From contig CAZGKF010000001.1 of NCBI GenBank assembly GCA_964526475.1, forward strand, positions 62,001 through 126,000: 64,000 nt of DNA. The letters are read 5' to 3'. Every line of letters begins with the position of its first letter. The first letter of the stretch is position 1. Positions 8,476-18,131 of the stretch are shown piece after piece. The stretch is from CAYVTV01 sp964526475. Lineage in GTDB: Bacteria > Bacteroidota > Bacteroidia > Bacteroidales > GCA-2748055. Made by a program: the position numbers and the translations under genes. Under the pieces are notes generated by a model. The model saw only the letters and a program-made list of their open reading frames with translations. It ran no database searches and was not told the DNA's origin.

Positions 8476-10260
8476 TTAGTTCTTCAATTTCTTCCAGGTT
8501 CTGATCAACAAGCCGATAAGAAGTATATCAAATGTAAAAAAAATGGATGATGTAATTAACTTACCATATAGTAAATATCCTGTTGCGAAGAGAGAAAGAA
8601 TTACAATAAAGCTCCCTAACAACATACAGAGAATTCCAACCGGGACATCCCATCCGGCTTTTTCCGGACTAACCAGAATTATTCCTTCACTTTCAGCCTC
8701 TTCAACAACTCTCTTCCACCCTGGTCCTCCTGGGTGTACAAGTTGATAAAACCCCCGGAGAACTTCTTTCTTTTCAGGTTTTGTGAGTAAAGTTACAAGA
8801 AGCCATGATAAAGTTGTTATACCAACCCCTGATACAAGCCTTACGGCCACGGGGATATAGGGCAAGCCAAGTTTTACATGTATTATCTCGAAATAGATAG
8901 CTATCAGAAATGAAACAACCATTCCGGTTACCTCTGTGTACACATTTATCCTGTACCAGAACCACCGGAGTATATAGATGAGTCCTGTTCCTGCTCCAAT
9001 CTGAAGTAGTATATGAAACGCCTGCAAAGCATTACTTAACAGAAGAGCCAGAAGTATACCTAGTGTCATGAGGGTCAGAGTGGAAATCCTGCCTGCCATG
9101 ACCTGATTTTTTTGAGTAGCATTGGGATTGACAAAACGACTGTAAAAATCATTAACTATATATGAAGATCCCCAGTTTACCTGTGATGCAGTTGTAGACA
9201 TAAAGGCTGCTATCAATGAGGCAATAACGAGCCCGAGAAACCCTGCAGGCAGATGCGAAAGCATTGCCGGGTAGGCAATATCGTTCTGAATGAATTGCTC
9301 TTCAACGTTTGGGAATGCTTCACGTAATGATGCAATATCAGGATAAACAATTAGTGAGGCTAGTGCTACTATTATCCATGGCCATGGGCGCAAAGCGTAA
9401 TGAAGTATATTAAAAAGCAGAGTTGCTTTTCTTGCTCCGGTCTCTGTTTTTGCAGAAAGCATACGCTGAGCAATATATCCTCCTCCACCCGGTTCTGCTC
9501 CCGGATACCAAACACTCCACCATTGCAGTGCTATTGGGAGGATAAACAAAGTAACAAGCATATCACGGTTTGAAAAATCCGGAAGCATATTTAACTTCCC
9601 TTCCATTGCCGGATGAGCAATAAGATTTTTAAGTCCACCAACCTCCGGCATCTTAACAATCATTATTGCAGCACCAATAACACCAACCATGGCAACACCA
9701 AATTGAAAGAAATCTGTAACCAGGATACTTTTTAATCCTCCTAAAGTTGTATAGGCAATCATTACCAGGGATGCAACAAGAAGGGTTTTCCATGCCGGCC
9801 AGTCAAACATTACCCCGCTGATCTTAATAAGAGCAAGACATACAGTAGCAATAACAACAACGTTGAAGAAGCCTCCCAGGTATATGGCCCTGAAACCACG
9901 CAGGAAGGCAGCCATCTTGCCCCCATAACGGATTTCATAAAATTCCAGATCTGTAAGGACTTTCGACCGCCTCCACAGTTTGGCATAAACAAAAACCGTT
10001 AGCATACCGGTAAGGACAAAAGCCCACCATAGCCAGTTACCTGAAACACCGTTCTGTCTTACAATATCAGTTACAAGATTTGGAGTATCACAACTGAAGG
10101 TAGTTGCAACCATGGATACCCCAAGGAGCCACCATGGCATGTTCCTGCCCGAAAGAAAGAAATCGGTTGTGCTTCTGCCTGCACCTCTTGAAAAAATGAA
10201 TCCAAGAGATAAAAGAATTACGAAAAAACTCCCTAGAATAATCCAATCAAAGTTTTGCAT
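8476..10260 (-). CDS. Sodium:solute symporter (SSF family)
   Basis: Integral inner-membrane transporter of 594 residues with the SSF core: a first membrane helix at about 5-25, the FFLSGRNMPWWLLG motif at about 35-48, and many further hydrophobic helices up to the C terminus. It would import an organic solute with Na+. A candidate -7 box (minus-strand TATCTTTG, 10358-10365) gives a leader of about 90 bases; no good -33 element is seen. It lies upstream of the coupled nucleotidyltransferase-kinase pair on the same strand, 119 bases away, so a sugar or amino sugar is the best guess for the substrate. Confidence 0.85.
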   Translation of the reverse strand: MQNFDWIILGSFFVILLSLGFIFSRGAGRSTTDFFLSGRNMPWWLLGVSMVATTFSCDTPNLVTDIVRQNGVSGNWLWWAFVLTGMLTVFVYAKLWRRSKVLTDLEFYEIRYGGKMAAFLRGFRAIYLGGFFNVVVIATVCLALIKISGVMFDWPAWKTLLVASLVMIAYTTLGGLKSILVTDFFQFGVAMVGVIGAAIMIVKMPEVGGLKNLIAHPAMEGKLNMLPDFSNRDMLVTLFILPIALQWWSVWYPGAEPGGGGYIAQRMLSAKTETGARKATLLFNILHYALRPWPWIIVALASLIVYPDIASLREAFPNVEEQFIQNDIAYPAMLSHLPAGFLGLVIASLIAAFMSTTASQVNWGSSYIVNDFYSRFVNPNATQKNQVMAGRISTLTLMTLGILLALLLSNALQAFHILLQIGAGTGLIYILRWFWYRINVYTEVTGMVVSFLIAIYFEIIHVKLGLPYIPVAVRLVSGVGITTLSWLLVTLLTKPEKKEVLRGFYQLVHPGGPGWKRVVEEAESEGIILVSPEKAGWDVPVGILCMLLGSFIVILSLFATGYLLYGKLITSSIFFTFDILLIGLLIRTWKKLKN

Positions 10261-10471
10261 GGAAAAAAATTTTTGCGTGAAACTAACAGTTTTTTTTAAT
10301 AAAATAAAAAAAATGTAACTATTTAGTAAGATTCAGATATATTACCCGCAAAAGAAACAAAGATAAACCATCGTAAAATTAAATTTCTTGATTAGATTTA
10401 TGTTTTATAATTTCAGTAAATGAAAGAACAATCCAAAGATTCCGTTTCGTTTTAATGTCATTTTTTTTTAT

Positions 10472-11263
10472 ATGCCACGATACTTTATTCAAATATCTTT
10501 TCAGGGCACAAAATACCATGGATGGCAGATTCAGCCATATTCAGCAACTGTTCAGTCAAGGCTTAATAATGCCCTGAGTGTCACTTTGCAAGAGGAAATA
10601 TCTGCAACAGGAGCAGGGCGAACTGACACCGGAGTTCACGCATCATATTTTATTGCCCATTTTGACACCAAAGTTTATCAATCAGATGAATGTGCCGATT
10701 TAGTCTTTCGTCTGAACAGGTTTCTTCCAGCCGATATCCGCGTAAGTAGCATCCGAAAGGTAAATGAGAACTGGCATGCACGATTTCATGCTGTACAAAG
10801 AACCTATCAGTATGTAATTACAACAGAGAAATCCATCTTTTGTAATCATCTTTCGTTACACAGATATGGAAACCTCGATATAGAAAAGATGAATATGGCA
10901 GCAGCTATCCTGAAAGATATTAAAGATTTTACAAGTTTTTCCAGATTGCATGGAAGTTCAGATAATAACATATGTAATGTCATTGAATCTTTTTGGTTTA
11001 CTCATGGAGCCTATCTGATTTACAGGATAAGCGCTGACAGATTCCTTAGAAATATGGTAAGAGCAATTACAGGCACCCTAATAGATATAGGTACCGGGAA
11101 GATTGATCTGCAAAAATTTCAACAAATAATTGAAATGAGAAACAGAGGAGAGGCGGGAACGTCTGCTGAAGCAAAAGGACTATTTCTAACTTCTGTATTA
11201 TACCCTGATGAATATCAGATTGACCGGCCAAATGATGAATTTCCCGGATTCTTATTATTATGA
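10472..11263 (+). CDS. truA: tRNA pseudouridine(38-40) synthase
   Basis: Isomerises uridines 38-40 in the tRNA anticodon arm. The catalytic Asp52 is in the GAGRTDTGVHA motif, and the RFLRNMVRAITGTL segment near residue 190 matches the family C-terminal core. The 263 residues are typical. It is transcribed divergently from the SSF symporter and convergently with aroE; the 33-base gap to aroE shows no terminator. Confidence 0.95.
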   Translation: MPRYFIQISFQGTKYHGWQIQPYSATVQSRLNNALSVTLQEEISATGAGRTDTGVHASYFIAHFDTKVYQSDECADLVFRLNRFLPADIRVSSIRKVNENWHARFHAVQRTYQYVITTEKSIFCNHLSLHRYGNLDIEKMNMAAAILKDIKDFTSFSRLHGSSDNNICNVIESFWFTHGAYLIYRISADRFLRNMVRAITGTLIDIGTGKIDLQKFQQIIEMRNRGEAGTSAEAKGLFLTSVLYPDEYQIDRPNDEFPGFLLL

Positions 11264-11296
11264 ACACAAAATATCTTTCTCATTAGCTGCCTGTTG

Positions 11297-12082
11297 TTAC
11301 CTGCTTGTTTTTCTCAAGTCTGCAGTTTCAAATACGTCAGGATTATTCCATATGAGCCATGCTTGTTCTGCCTGCTCATATAACATATCAAGTCCGTTTG
11401 TTATAGTTGCTCCCCTTTTCTTTCCTTCACGTAAAAAAACAGTTTCAGGAGGATTATATACAAGATCGAACAGTATATGCGAAGGTGTAATGCACTCATA
11501 TGGTATATCCGGAAATGTATTTATCTCAGGAAATGTACCCAGAGGAGTTGTATTAATTATCAACAGGGAGGATTCTATTATTTTTTTATTCAAATCATTA
11601 TAAACAATTGAATTCTCTGATTTTTTCCGCGAAACAAATAAAAAACTGATCTTAAGTTCCTCCAATACATATGAAACAGCTTTAGAAGCCCCACCAGTAC
11701 CAAGTATCAGGGCATTACTAATATCAGGTCTTATAATGCGTAGCAGCGAATCCCGGAAACCATCAACATCTGTATTATAACCAATCAGGGAAATCCTGTT
11801 TTCACTTCGCTCTATCCTTACGGTGTTCACGGCGCCGACCCCCAAAGCATCTTTGCTGATTGCGCAGAGGCAGGCTATTATCTTTTCTTTAAATGGGATA
11901 GTAACATTGAATCCTCTCAGTTCATTATGGCTCCTGACCACATTCTCTAATTCATCAATATTTTTTATCTGAAAATTCAGATAAGCATGATCTTTCATCC
12001 CTTCTTTCTGAAATTTTTCCGTAAAATATCCCTTTGAGAAAGAATGATGTAATGGATAACCTATCAAACCATAGAGTTTCAT
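11297..12082 (-). CDS. aroE: Shikimate dehydrogenase
   Basis: NADPH-dependent reduction of 3-dehydroshikimate to shikimate. The N-terminal substrate domain has GYPLHHSFS, the catalytic Lys65 in NVTIPFKEK and Asp105 in NTDVDGF; the NADP-binding motif LILGTGGASKAV follows at about 125. The 261 residues are slightly shorter than the E. coli enzyme. Its ATG overlaps the stop of the upstream DUF368 gene by 4 bases, indicating translational coupling at the end of a four-gene operon. Confidence 0.93.
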   Translation of the reverse strand: MKLYGLIGYPLHHSFSKGYFTEKFQKEGMKDHAYLNFQIKNIDELENVVRSHNELRGFNVTIPFKEKIIACLCAISKDALGVGAVNTVRIERSENRISLIGYNTDVDGFRDSLLRIIRPDISNALILGTGGASKAVSYVLEELKISFLFVSRKKSENSIVYNDLNKKIIESSLLIINTTPLGTFPEINTFPDIPYECITPSHILFDLVYNPPETVFLREGKKRGATITNGLDMLYEQAEQAWLIWNNPDVFETADLRKTSR

Positions 12083-12999
12083 CTAACTGATTTTTTGCGG
12101 AATAATTCTATTAAAAGAATTACGGAAACTCCGATCAGAATATAAAGCATAGAAAAAATAAAACTTCGCTCTGAATCATTAACAACCGGTAAAACATTTT
12201 TTACTTCCAGAGGAGAAACATTCCCATGGCTGTCGATATATGTATCAACAACCTCCTTCCATGGCCATATTTTATTCAAAGACCCTATCATGAAACCAGC
12301 GAGAAAGACAACAGTTATATCATGAAATCTCTTCAGAAGCCAGGAAAGTAAATTTGAGAAACTGATAAGTCCAACTATTGCGCCACCCATGAAGATCAGC
12401 AGCACATCCGGTTTAAAATCTACAACAGCATCCAGAATAAATTCATATTTTCCAAGTAAAAGAAGAATAAAACTACCCGAAATGCCGGGCAGTATCATTG
12501 CACAGATAGCAATTGCTCCACATAAGAAGATAAACCAGGAAGCTCTGGTTGTTTCTGCAGGTGATACCGAAGTGATAAAAAATGCAATTATTATTGCAGA
12601 AAATAAAAATAACATAAGCTTGTAATTCCATACTTTTATATTCCTGAGGATAATAAGTGAGGAGGCAATAATAAGTCCGAAAAAAAAGGACCAGACTAAT
12701 ACAGGGTTATCAAGAAGAAGATACTGTATAAGTTTTGAAAAAAATATAACACTTAGCAGAATACCTGTAAAAACGGACAAAAGAAACCTTCCGTTAATAT
12801 GCTTCCATAAATCGTTGATACGAAAACTGAAAAACATCCTCAATGCGTCTATATTAACGGATTTAATGGAATGTATAAGTTCTTCGTAGATTCCTGTTAT
12901 AAAAGCAATAGTACCGCCGGAAACACCTGGGATAATATCAGCAACTCCCATTCCCATCCCTTTAAAAATCAGAATGGTGTAATCAATAAACTGCCTCAT
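12079..12999 (-). CDS. DUF368 membrane protein, undecaprenyl-phosphate translocase family
   Basis: A 306-residue multi-pass inner-membrane protein. The N-terminal GVADIIPGVSGGTIAFITGIYE and the second MILPGISGSFILLLLGKYE segments are the paired motifs of DUF368. Some family members (PopT) were recently shown to recycle undecaprenyl phosphate across the membrane for envelope synthesis; that function is inferred here from family membership. The gene overlaps both neighbours by 4 bases (ComA-like gene upstream, aroE downstream), so the three are probably translated together. Confidence 0.85.
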   Translation of the reverse strand: MRQFIDYTILIFKGMGMGVADIIPGVSGGTIAFITGIYEELIHSIKSVNIDALRMFFSFRINDLWKHINGRFLLSVFTGILLSVIFFSKLIQYLLLDNPVLVWSFFFGLIIASSLIILRNIKVWNYKLMLFLFSAIIIAFFITSVSPAETTRASWFIFLCGAIAICAMILPGISGSFILLLLGKYEFILDAVVDFKPDVLLIFMGGAIVGLISFSNLLSWLLKRFHDITVVFLAGFMIGSLNKIWPWKEVVDTYIDSHGNVSPLEVKNVLPVVNDSERSFIFSMLYILIGVSVILLIELFRKKSVR

Positions 13000-13778
13000 A
13001 ATTTCCAGTCCTGAAATTGATCAGGTAATGCATTAAAAAATGTATCACCTCTTAAACCCTGCCTGAGAGCTTCTAAGGCAACAACCTCATTAGAAGCAAT
13101 ATTACCAAGATTTACATTTGCACCAAGCTGCGTGATAAAATATACCTGCTGATTTTTGTTGGGAGCTTCCCATATTACTTTATCAGGTAAAACATTTTCT
13201 GTAATCCCGGTAACCAGTTCTGTGTTTGCTGAGCCATCGGCATTATAAATACCAATAGTCCCACTCTCCCTTGCCTCAGCAATTACTTTCCATGAACCAT
13301 GTTCCAGTTCCGACTGCATATTCCTCACCCAGGCGTCGGTACTAAGGTCAATACCTTTTACCTTATATCCTACTTCAGATATAACAATAAAATCCTTACT
13401 GAGTTTTGAGATGTACTCAAGTTTTAAATTATGATCAAGGCGAATTGAGCCATCCGAAATTTCAATATATTCGAGTCCGGCATCAGAAACAAATTTTCTG
13501 TAAGCATCAAATAAACCTCTTACAATAAAAAGTTCAAACAAGGTGCCACCGAAATAGGGTATAACTCCACCACTTTTATATAATTTGATCTTCTCCTTTA
13601 GATTCTCAGCAATTAAAGCTGTACCGAAACCAAATTTCACAAGATCGGTAAATTTCCCTGAGGATTCTAAAAAAGACCGGATTTCAACTAAGCCCAATCC
13701 TTTATCCATCATCATTGTAAGACCATTTATCCGGGGTTTGGCAGGTCTTTCGGGCATGTAACTTAAGTTGTAACTCAT
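12996..13778 (-). CDS. Phosphosulfolactate synthase-like protein (ComA family)
   Basis: The ComA family adds sulfite to phosphoenolpyruvate to give (2R)-phospho-3-sulfolactate, first described in coenzyme M synthesis. Supporting features are the N-terminal RPAKPRINGLTMMMDKG segment, the VKFGFGTALI strand, GVIPYFGGTLFE, and VISEVGYK. The 260 residues suit a TIM barrel. A methanogen pathway is not expected here; sulfolactate or sulfonate-containing metabolites (perhaps sulfonolipid precursors) are a possible role. It follows the TPR gene by 11 bases and overlaps the DUF368 gene by 4. Confidence 0.8.
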   Translation of the reverse strand: MSYNLSYMPERPAKPRINGLTMMMDKGLGLVEIRSFLESSGKFTDLVKFGFGTALIAENLKEKIKLYKSGGVIPYFGGTLFELFIVRGLFDAYRKFVSDAGLEYIEISDGSIRLDHNLKLEYISKLSKDFIVISEVGYKVKGIDLSTDAWVRNMQSELEHGSWKVIAEARESGTIGIYNADGSANTELVTGITENVLPDKVIWEAPNKNQQVYFITQLGANVNLGNIASNEVVALEALRQGLRGDTFFNALPDQFQDWKL

Positions 13779-13789
13779 GAAATCAGGAT

Positions 13790-15190
13790 TTACTTTTTAA
13801 GAAGATTAAGTATAATTTTATTACTTCTGCCTTCCGGAAAAAGAAGATAAAACTCATCTATTTCCTTCTCATTCATTTCAAGGGCTTTTTCAAGAAAACG
13901 CAAACCGGTTAGCGTATTATTTTGTTTGAAATATGTTGCTGAAATATAATATAAAATCCGGGAAACATTGAAATTATACTGATATGCCTCCCTTAATACA
14001 GTTAATGTCATGGAATAGTCTTCTTCCCGGAAGTGCAGTAAGGCTAATCTAATCCAGGCTTCATGATCATTATTATCGAGAACAGTTGTTTGCCTGAAGC
14101 ATTTAATTGCTTCCGGGATACAATTTTGCTTTTCATATATTTCAGCAAGCGTATACCAGTATTCAGGATTCTGGTTGTCAAATTCAATCGCTTTAAGAAT
14201 ATATGCTATAGCTTCATCAGATTTATCAAGATACATGAGATTTAATCCGGTGCCAAACCAGCCTTCAGGATTTGCATTATCAATCTCAATAATTTTTTTA
14301 TAAGTACTTAAAGCTTTCTTATAATCGCCCATTTCGGCATAACACTCACCAAGATAACACCAGGCCTGCAAATGCTCGGGTTCAAAATCAATAAACTCAT
14401 TATATATTCTTATAGCATTCTGATAATCAGATTGCTCAGCATATATATTGGCCTTATTAAAATATGCAGATGCATAAGTAGAATTTATAGCTATAGTATA
14501 ATCATACGCTTCAATAGCTTTATGAATATCCCCCATCTTGTAATATACAACTCCAAGATTGAACCAAACATTATCAGAATAAGGATCCTCATCCAGATAT
14601 CTATTATAAAATAAAATACTTTTCTGAAAATTATGAAGTCTTTCATAATAATAACCAAGATCGTAGAGTAAAGCCAGGTTATCAGGTTCCAGATCATAGG
14701 CAATTAAAAGGTACTTGACAGCCAGAGAAAATTGTCTGATGTTTTCATAATTCATCGAAATATTCATCAATAATTCCACTTTTTCCTCAGCTGCATTTTC
14801 AATAGCTTTATCAAAATATTTTTCCGACTCCCTTATCTTCCCAAGCTGTGTGAGTGCTGTTCCTCTAAGCAAATTAATCTCTGTATTTTTCTCTTCCCAT
14901 AAAGGAAAATTGTCGATATACTCAATAGCAATTAATGGTTTGCCGTTCTCAATATAAGTCTGAATAATTTTCAAAAGTATTTCCGGAGAATCCGGATGCT
15001 GTGATCGGGCAATTTCGGCAGCTCTGAGAGCCTGATTAAAATTTCTCTGATCCAGATAATGTTCTATAATTAGCTCGAACTCTTCAACATCAAAAAAATT
15101 TGACTGGCTTTGTTTCAACATATCCTCATACCTTTCAAGTACTTGTTGAAATTCACTACCCTCCTGCATATTTTCTTTTTCCCTATCCAT
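13790..15190 (-). CDS. Tetratricopeptide repeat protein
   Basis: A 466-residue, largely helical protein made of about ten TPR units (for example the WFNLGVVYYKMGDIHKAIEA and WCYLGECYAEMGDYKKAL units), beginning with an acidic MDREKENMQEGSEFQ segment. No signal peptide or membrane helix, so it is probably cytoplasmic. It is the first gene of the group with ComA-like, DUF368 and aroE. It is likely a scaffold or adaptor; the specific partner cannot be read from the sequence. Confidence 0.85.
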   Translation of the reverse strand: MDREKENMQEGSEFQQVLERYEDMLKQSQSNFFDVEEFELIIEHYLDQRNFNQALRAAEIARSQHPDSPEILLKIIQTYIENGKPLIAIEYIDNFPLWEEKNTEINLLRGTALTQLGKIRESEKYFDKAIENAAEEKVELLMNISMNYENIRQFSLAVKYLLIAYDLEPDNLALLYDLGYYYERLHNFQKSILFYNRYLDEDPYSDNVWFNLGVVYYKMGDIHKAIEAYDYTIAINSTYASAYFNKANIYAEQSDYQNAIRIYNEFIDFEPEHLQAWCYLGECYAEMGDYKKALSTYKKIIEIDNANPEGWFGTGLNLMYLDKSDEAIAYILKAIEFDNQNPEYWYTLAEIYEKQNCIPEAIKCFRQTTVLDNNDHEAWIRLALLHFREEDYSMTLTVLREAYQYNFNVSRILYYISATYFKQNNTLTGLRFLEKALEMNEKEIDEFYLLFPEGRSNKIILNLLKK

Positions 15191-15269
15191 AAAATAAAAA
15201 AGACAAGTTGTAAAATTAGAAATATTTTATTTAGCTCCGGTTTTTCAAAGTGAAATTTAGTTAAAAAAA

Positions 15270-17891
15270 CTACTCCGCTGAAGTTATCTTATCGGTAACG
15301 CGTTTTCTTTTCGATTGATAAAACCTCGTTATTATCTGGTTTTTCTTATCAGCTAATTGATTTATAAATAATGTGTCTTTCTCAATTAATTTCATTAACT
15401 CCTCCCAATGTAAATTTACTGATCTTATCACTTCCTCCCCTTCCCTCAATAACCTTTGACTGAGACCATCTGCTTCAGCTGTTATGGTAATACCCAACAG
15501 CTTATAACATGCATCATTAAAATGTAAGAGACTAATAGCCGATTCTCTTCCATACCTGGCCACTAAAACTTTCCATAATGATAATTCCGGATTATAGCTG
15601 TCCGGATTCCATAAAAAGTCAGCTGCTGTTGAAAGTCGAATCAATGAGGCTGGCGAAAAGTCAGAGAGATCAACAATACATTCCCTGTTATGAAAATCAT
15701 TAATATCTGCATTTAAAATTACATCAAAAGGTGCAAAAAGTGAACCTAGCTTTGCTTTACCCGGGTAGATTGAAGCAACACCCATTTCCATCCTGTTCTC
15801 CTTGTTTATAGAAAGAGTATTATCAAACCAGATAATTTTTTTTTCTGTTTCCTTATTAAACTTTTTTAATTCAGCACCATCTATCGAAAATGAGTATTCA
15901 GCAGGTCCCTTCCATAAAAGAATATCCGGTTCACCCTCATTAAAATAAAAATCCTTGAAGTAATATCTGCCCATAGCCCCCGATTTATGTAGTAATGAAT
16001 TATCAGAAAAAACCGGAAGAAAATAAATATAGTTTAAATAATCCGGAGAAGAAAGTAAACTGCCTAAAGTATTGAAGAAAAGGTTCCTTAGCTCAATAAA
16101 CTGGTTAAACTTATCAGCATCAAATAGTTTAACAATCGTTGAGGGAGAACCAAGGTTCAGATATTCCCACAAAAAAATGTCTGAAATAATGAGTCCTTCT
16201 TCCTGAACAGGATCATATTGCTTAACTATTCGTGCTAATCTTTCAGCGGCTACTTCAACCTTCCCTGAAAGAGATGTTAAGGGCTTGTTGCTTTCAGTAA
16301 AATCAAATCTTTTATCATCCATCATTATATTAATCCCGGAGAAGCCATATCGGAAATATGGGAATTCCTTCCAGACAGATGAAAAATACTGTTTATTCCC
16401 GGAATAGAAAGAGTAAACAGACTGAAAAGAAAGATCATCGGAGGGTTTCACGAAAATTTTGTTAAACCCCAGGGAAAGAGCATGTAACAGATCGTTTCTC
16501 AAAGCCGGATTATTCTTCCCATCTGTTTTAAAAACAAAGCTCCTGTTTATAAAAGCAGGATAATCAAAAATATCATAATGATTATAAACAGCATTTGAAT
16601 GGTCTATTAACTGATTTATTGTACGACTTGCATAAAAATATCCTTCAGGGTCTTCAGAATAAATGATTACCAGATTGTTATAAGATTCCGGCCGACTGAT
16701 TAAATAAGATTGCGGATGTTCCTTTAACTCCTTGAATGGTAAATGTTCAGCATTTTCAGATAGAATACTGGTCGAACCAATGCTGAAAATTAAACGTCCA
16801 CTTTCTAATTCATCAGGATGAAGCCTTGTTACAACATTTACTTTTGCACCTTTGCCTGAGATTTTACCAGCAATTGCTTCTTCCAGAATACTTTTAATTG
16901 TCTTAACAGCTTTTAGCTCTTTTTCGCTCATATTCCGGGGGGCATAGATTAAAGGGTATATTTCTTTGTTTTCGGTTTGTAAACTAAGTTCGAATTGTTT
17001 ATAATTTGTGAAAGAAAAAGGAGTTGGAATAAGCATCTGCGATGGTTCCATACCGGCTTCAAAAAAACGCCCACATTTTTCGAGCAGAGAAAAATTAGCA
17101 GATGAATATCTGTAGTCTGCCAAATCCACCCACATGGTACCAGTTCCCTTGAGTCCGAAGAACACCTTTACGAATCTTGCTTCTGACGGGATGCCTCCTT
17201 CCTCAAAAGGAAAATGATTACTTATACAGTTTATTTTTGTCCAGGGTAACTCACTTATATAATCGAAACCTGAAAATGAATATGCTTTAAAGGAATTATC
17301 AATAATATTATCACTTGCAGGGTTGAATACTGAACTTTTTATGAGAATTTTATTTTTATCATAATAGAAAAGCCTGATATTAACAGCGTCAAGAAGATTA
17401 CCCGTAAGTCTCTTCAAGTTCGATTCAATATTCTGAAGCTTTATGTAACAAGTAAGTCTGTAATTACCGGGAATGACTTTAATGAAATCAGAAACAACAC
17501 CCTCTCCCTGCACATCAGTTTCATCTGCTTTTTCACGTACTATCTTAATACTTTGAAAACCATGATAAGCTTCATCTTTCTTAAAAGCACTTTCATTACG
17601 TATGTCAGTCCAATACACATTCTCTCCTAATGTGCTCCAACCTGAAATATTATAGGAATACAAAACAGTATCATAAGTTAAGATACGTCCCATTTCGAAG
17701 GATGGATTTAACAATAGATTTTGTTTTTCATATTCCTTTTCCCTGATTGTCAAAGGGATACTTTGAGGATCACTACTTTTCCAGTTAATCTGAATATTTA
17801 CTATGCTTTTCTTTTCACCACATCCTGATGAAAGAATCATTAAAATACCTATGTATAAAATATAATTACAGTAATTTCCGGTAAACAGCAT
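15270..17891 (-). CDS. Lipoprotein with GH84-like glycoside hydrolase architecture
   Basis: An 873-residue predicted lipoprotein (lipobox SSGC, Cys24). Residues of about 55-260 look like a jelly-roll carbohydrate-binding domain; about 300-430 like the N-terminal alpha/beta domain that precedes GH20/GH84 catalytic barrels (VIIYSEDPEGYFYASRTI). The segment at 515-530 contains an Asp-Asp pair (525-526) in NIMMDD, matching the catalytic pair of GH84 O-GlcNAcase/beta-N-acetylglucosaminidases. Later LLWKGPAEYSFS and IIWFDNTLS segments, and an FLWNPDSYNPELSLWK stretch, also match that family. Substrate is uncertain. It stands alone on the minus strand. Confidence 0.6.
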   Translation of the reverse strand: MLFTGNYCNYILYIGILMILSSGCGEKKSIVNIQINWKSSDPQSIPLTIREKEYEKQNLLLNPSFEMGRILTYDTVLYSYNISGWSTLGENVYWTDIRNESAFKKDEAYHGFQSIKIVREKADETDVQGEGVVSDFIKVIPGNYRLTCYIKLQNIESNLKRLTGNLLDAVNIRLFYYDKNKILIKSSVFNPASDNIIDNSFKAYSFSGFDYISELPWTKINCISNHFPFEEGGIPSEARFVKVFFGLKGTGTMWVDLADYRYSSANFSLLEKCGRFFEAGMEPSQMLIPTPFSFTNYKQFELSLQTENKEIYPLIYAPRNMSEKELKAVKTIKSILEEAIAGKISGKGAKVNVVTRLHPDELESGRLIFSIGSTSILSENAEHLPFKELKEHPQSYLISRPESYNNLVIIYSEDPEGYFYASRTINQLIDHSNAVYNHYDIFDYPAFINRSFVFKTDGKNNPALRNDLLHALSLGFNKIFVKPSDDLSFQSVYSFYSGNKQYFSSVWKEFPYFRYGFSGINIMMDDKRFDFTESNKPLTSLSGKVEVAAERLARIVKQYDPVQEEGLIISDIFLWEYLNLGSPSTIVKLFDADKFNQFIELRNLFFNTLGSLLSSPDYLNYIYFLPVFSDNSLLHKSGAMGRYYFKDFYFNEGEPDILLWKGPAEYSFSIDGAELKKFNKETEKKIIWFDNTLSINKENRMEMGVASIYPGKAKLGSLFAPFDVILNADINDFHNRECIVDLSDFSPASLIRLSTAADFLWNPDSYNPELSLWKVLVARYGRESAISLLHFNDACYKLLGITITAEADGLSQRLLREGEEVIRSVNLHWEELMKLIEKDTLFINQLADKKNQIITRFYQSKRKRVTDKITSAE

Positions 17892-18076
17892 AGAAAAAAA
17901 TTATTGCTATAAAGTTAGAAAATTATTATCAGAGTGTAAGCAGCGAAATTTAAAACTGTATTTTAATAAAAACCGGAATAATACAAAATTATTATATACT
18001 TCTTATAATGTACTGATTATGAAATCCCTTCAATTTTAATTCATTATACTCCTTCCGGTTTATGAATATTATAAAC

Positions 18077-18108
18077 CTTGTATGTTCTTTCTTTTTATGC
18101 TATTTTTG
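18077..18108 (+). promoter_or_regulatory. Bacteroidota-type promoter of ffh
   Basis: CTTG at 18077-18080, a 20-base spacer, then TATTTTTG (18101-18108), an exact TAnnTTTG -7 box, 23 bases before the ffh ATG. It probably also serves folD, which follows ffh by 27 bases. Confidence 0.65.
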
Positions 18109-18131
18109 CGCATATCTAAAATTAATAAAAA

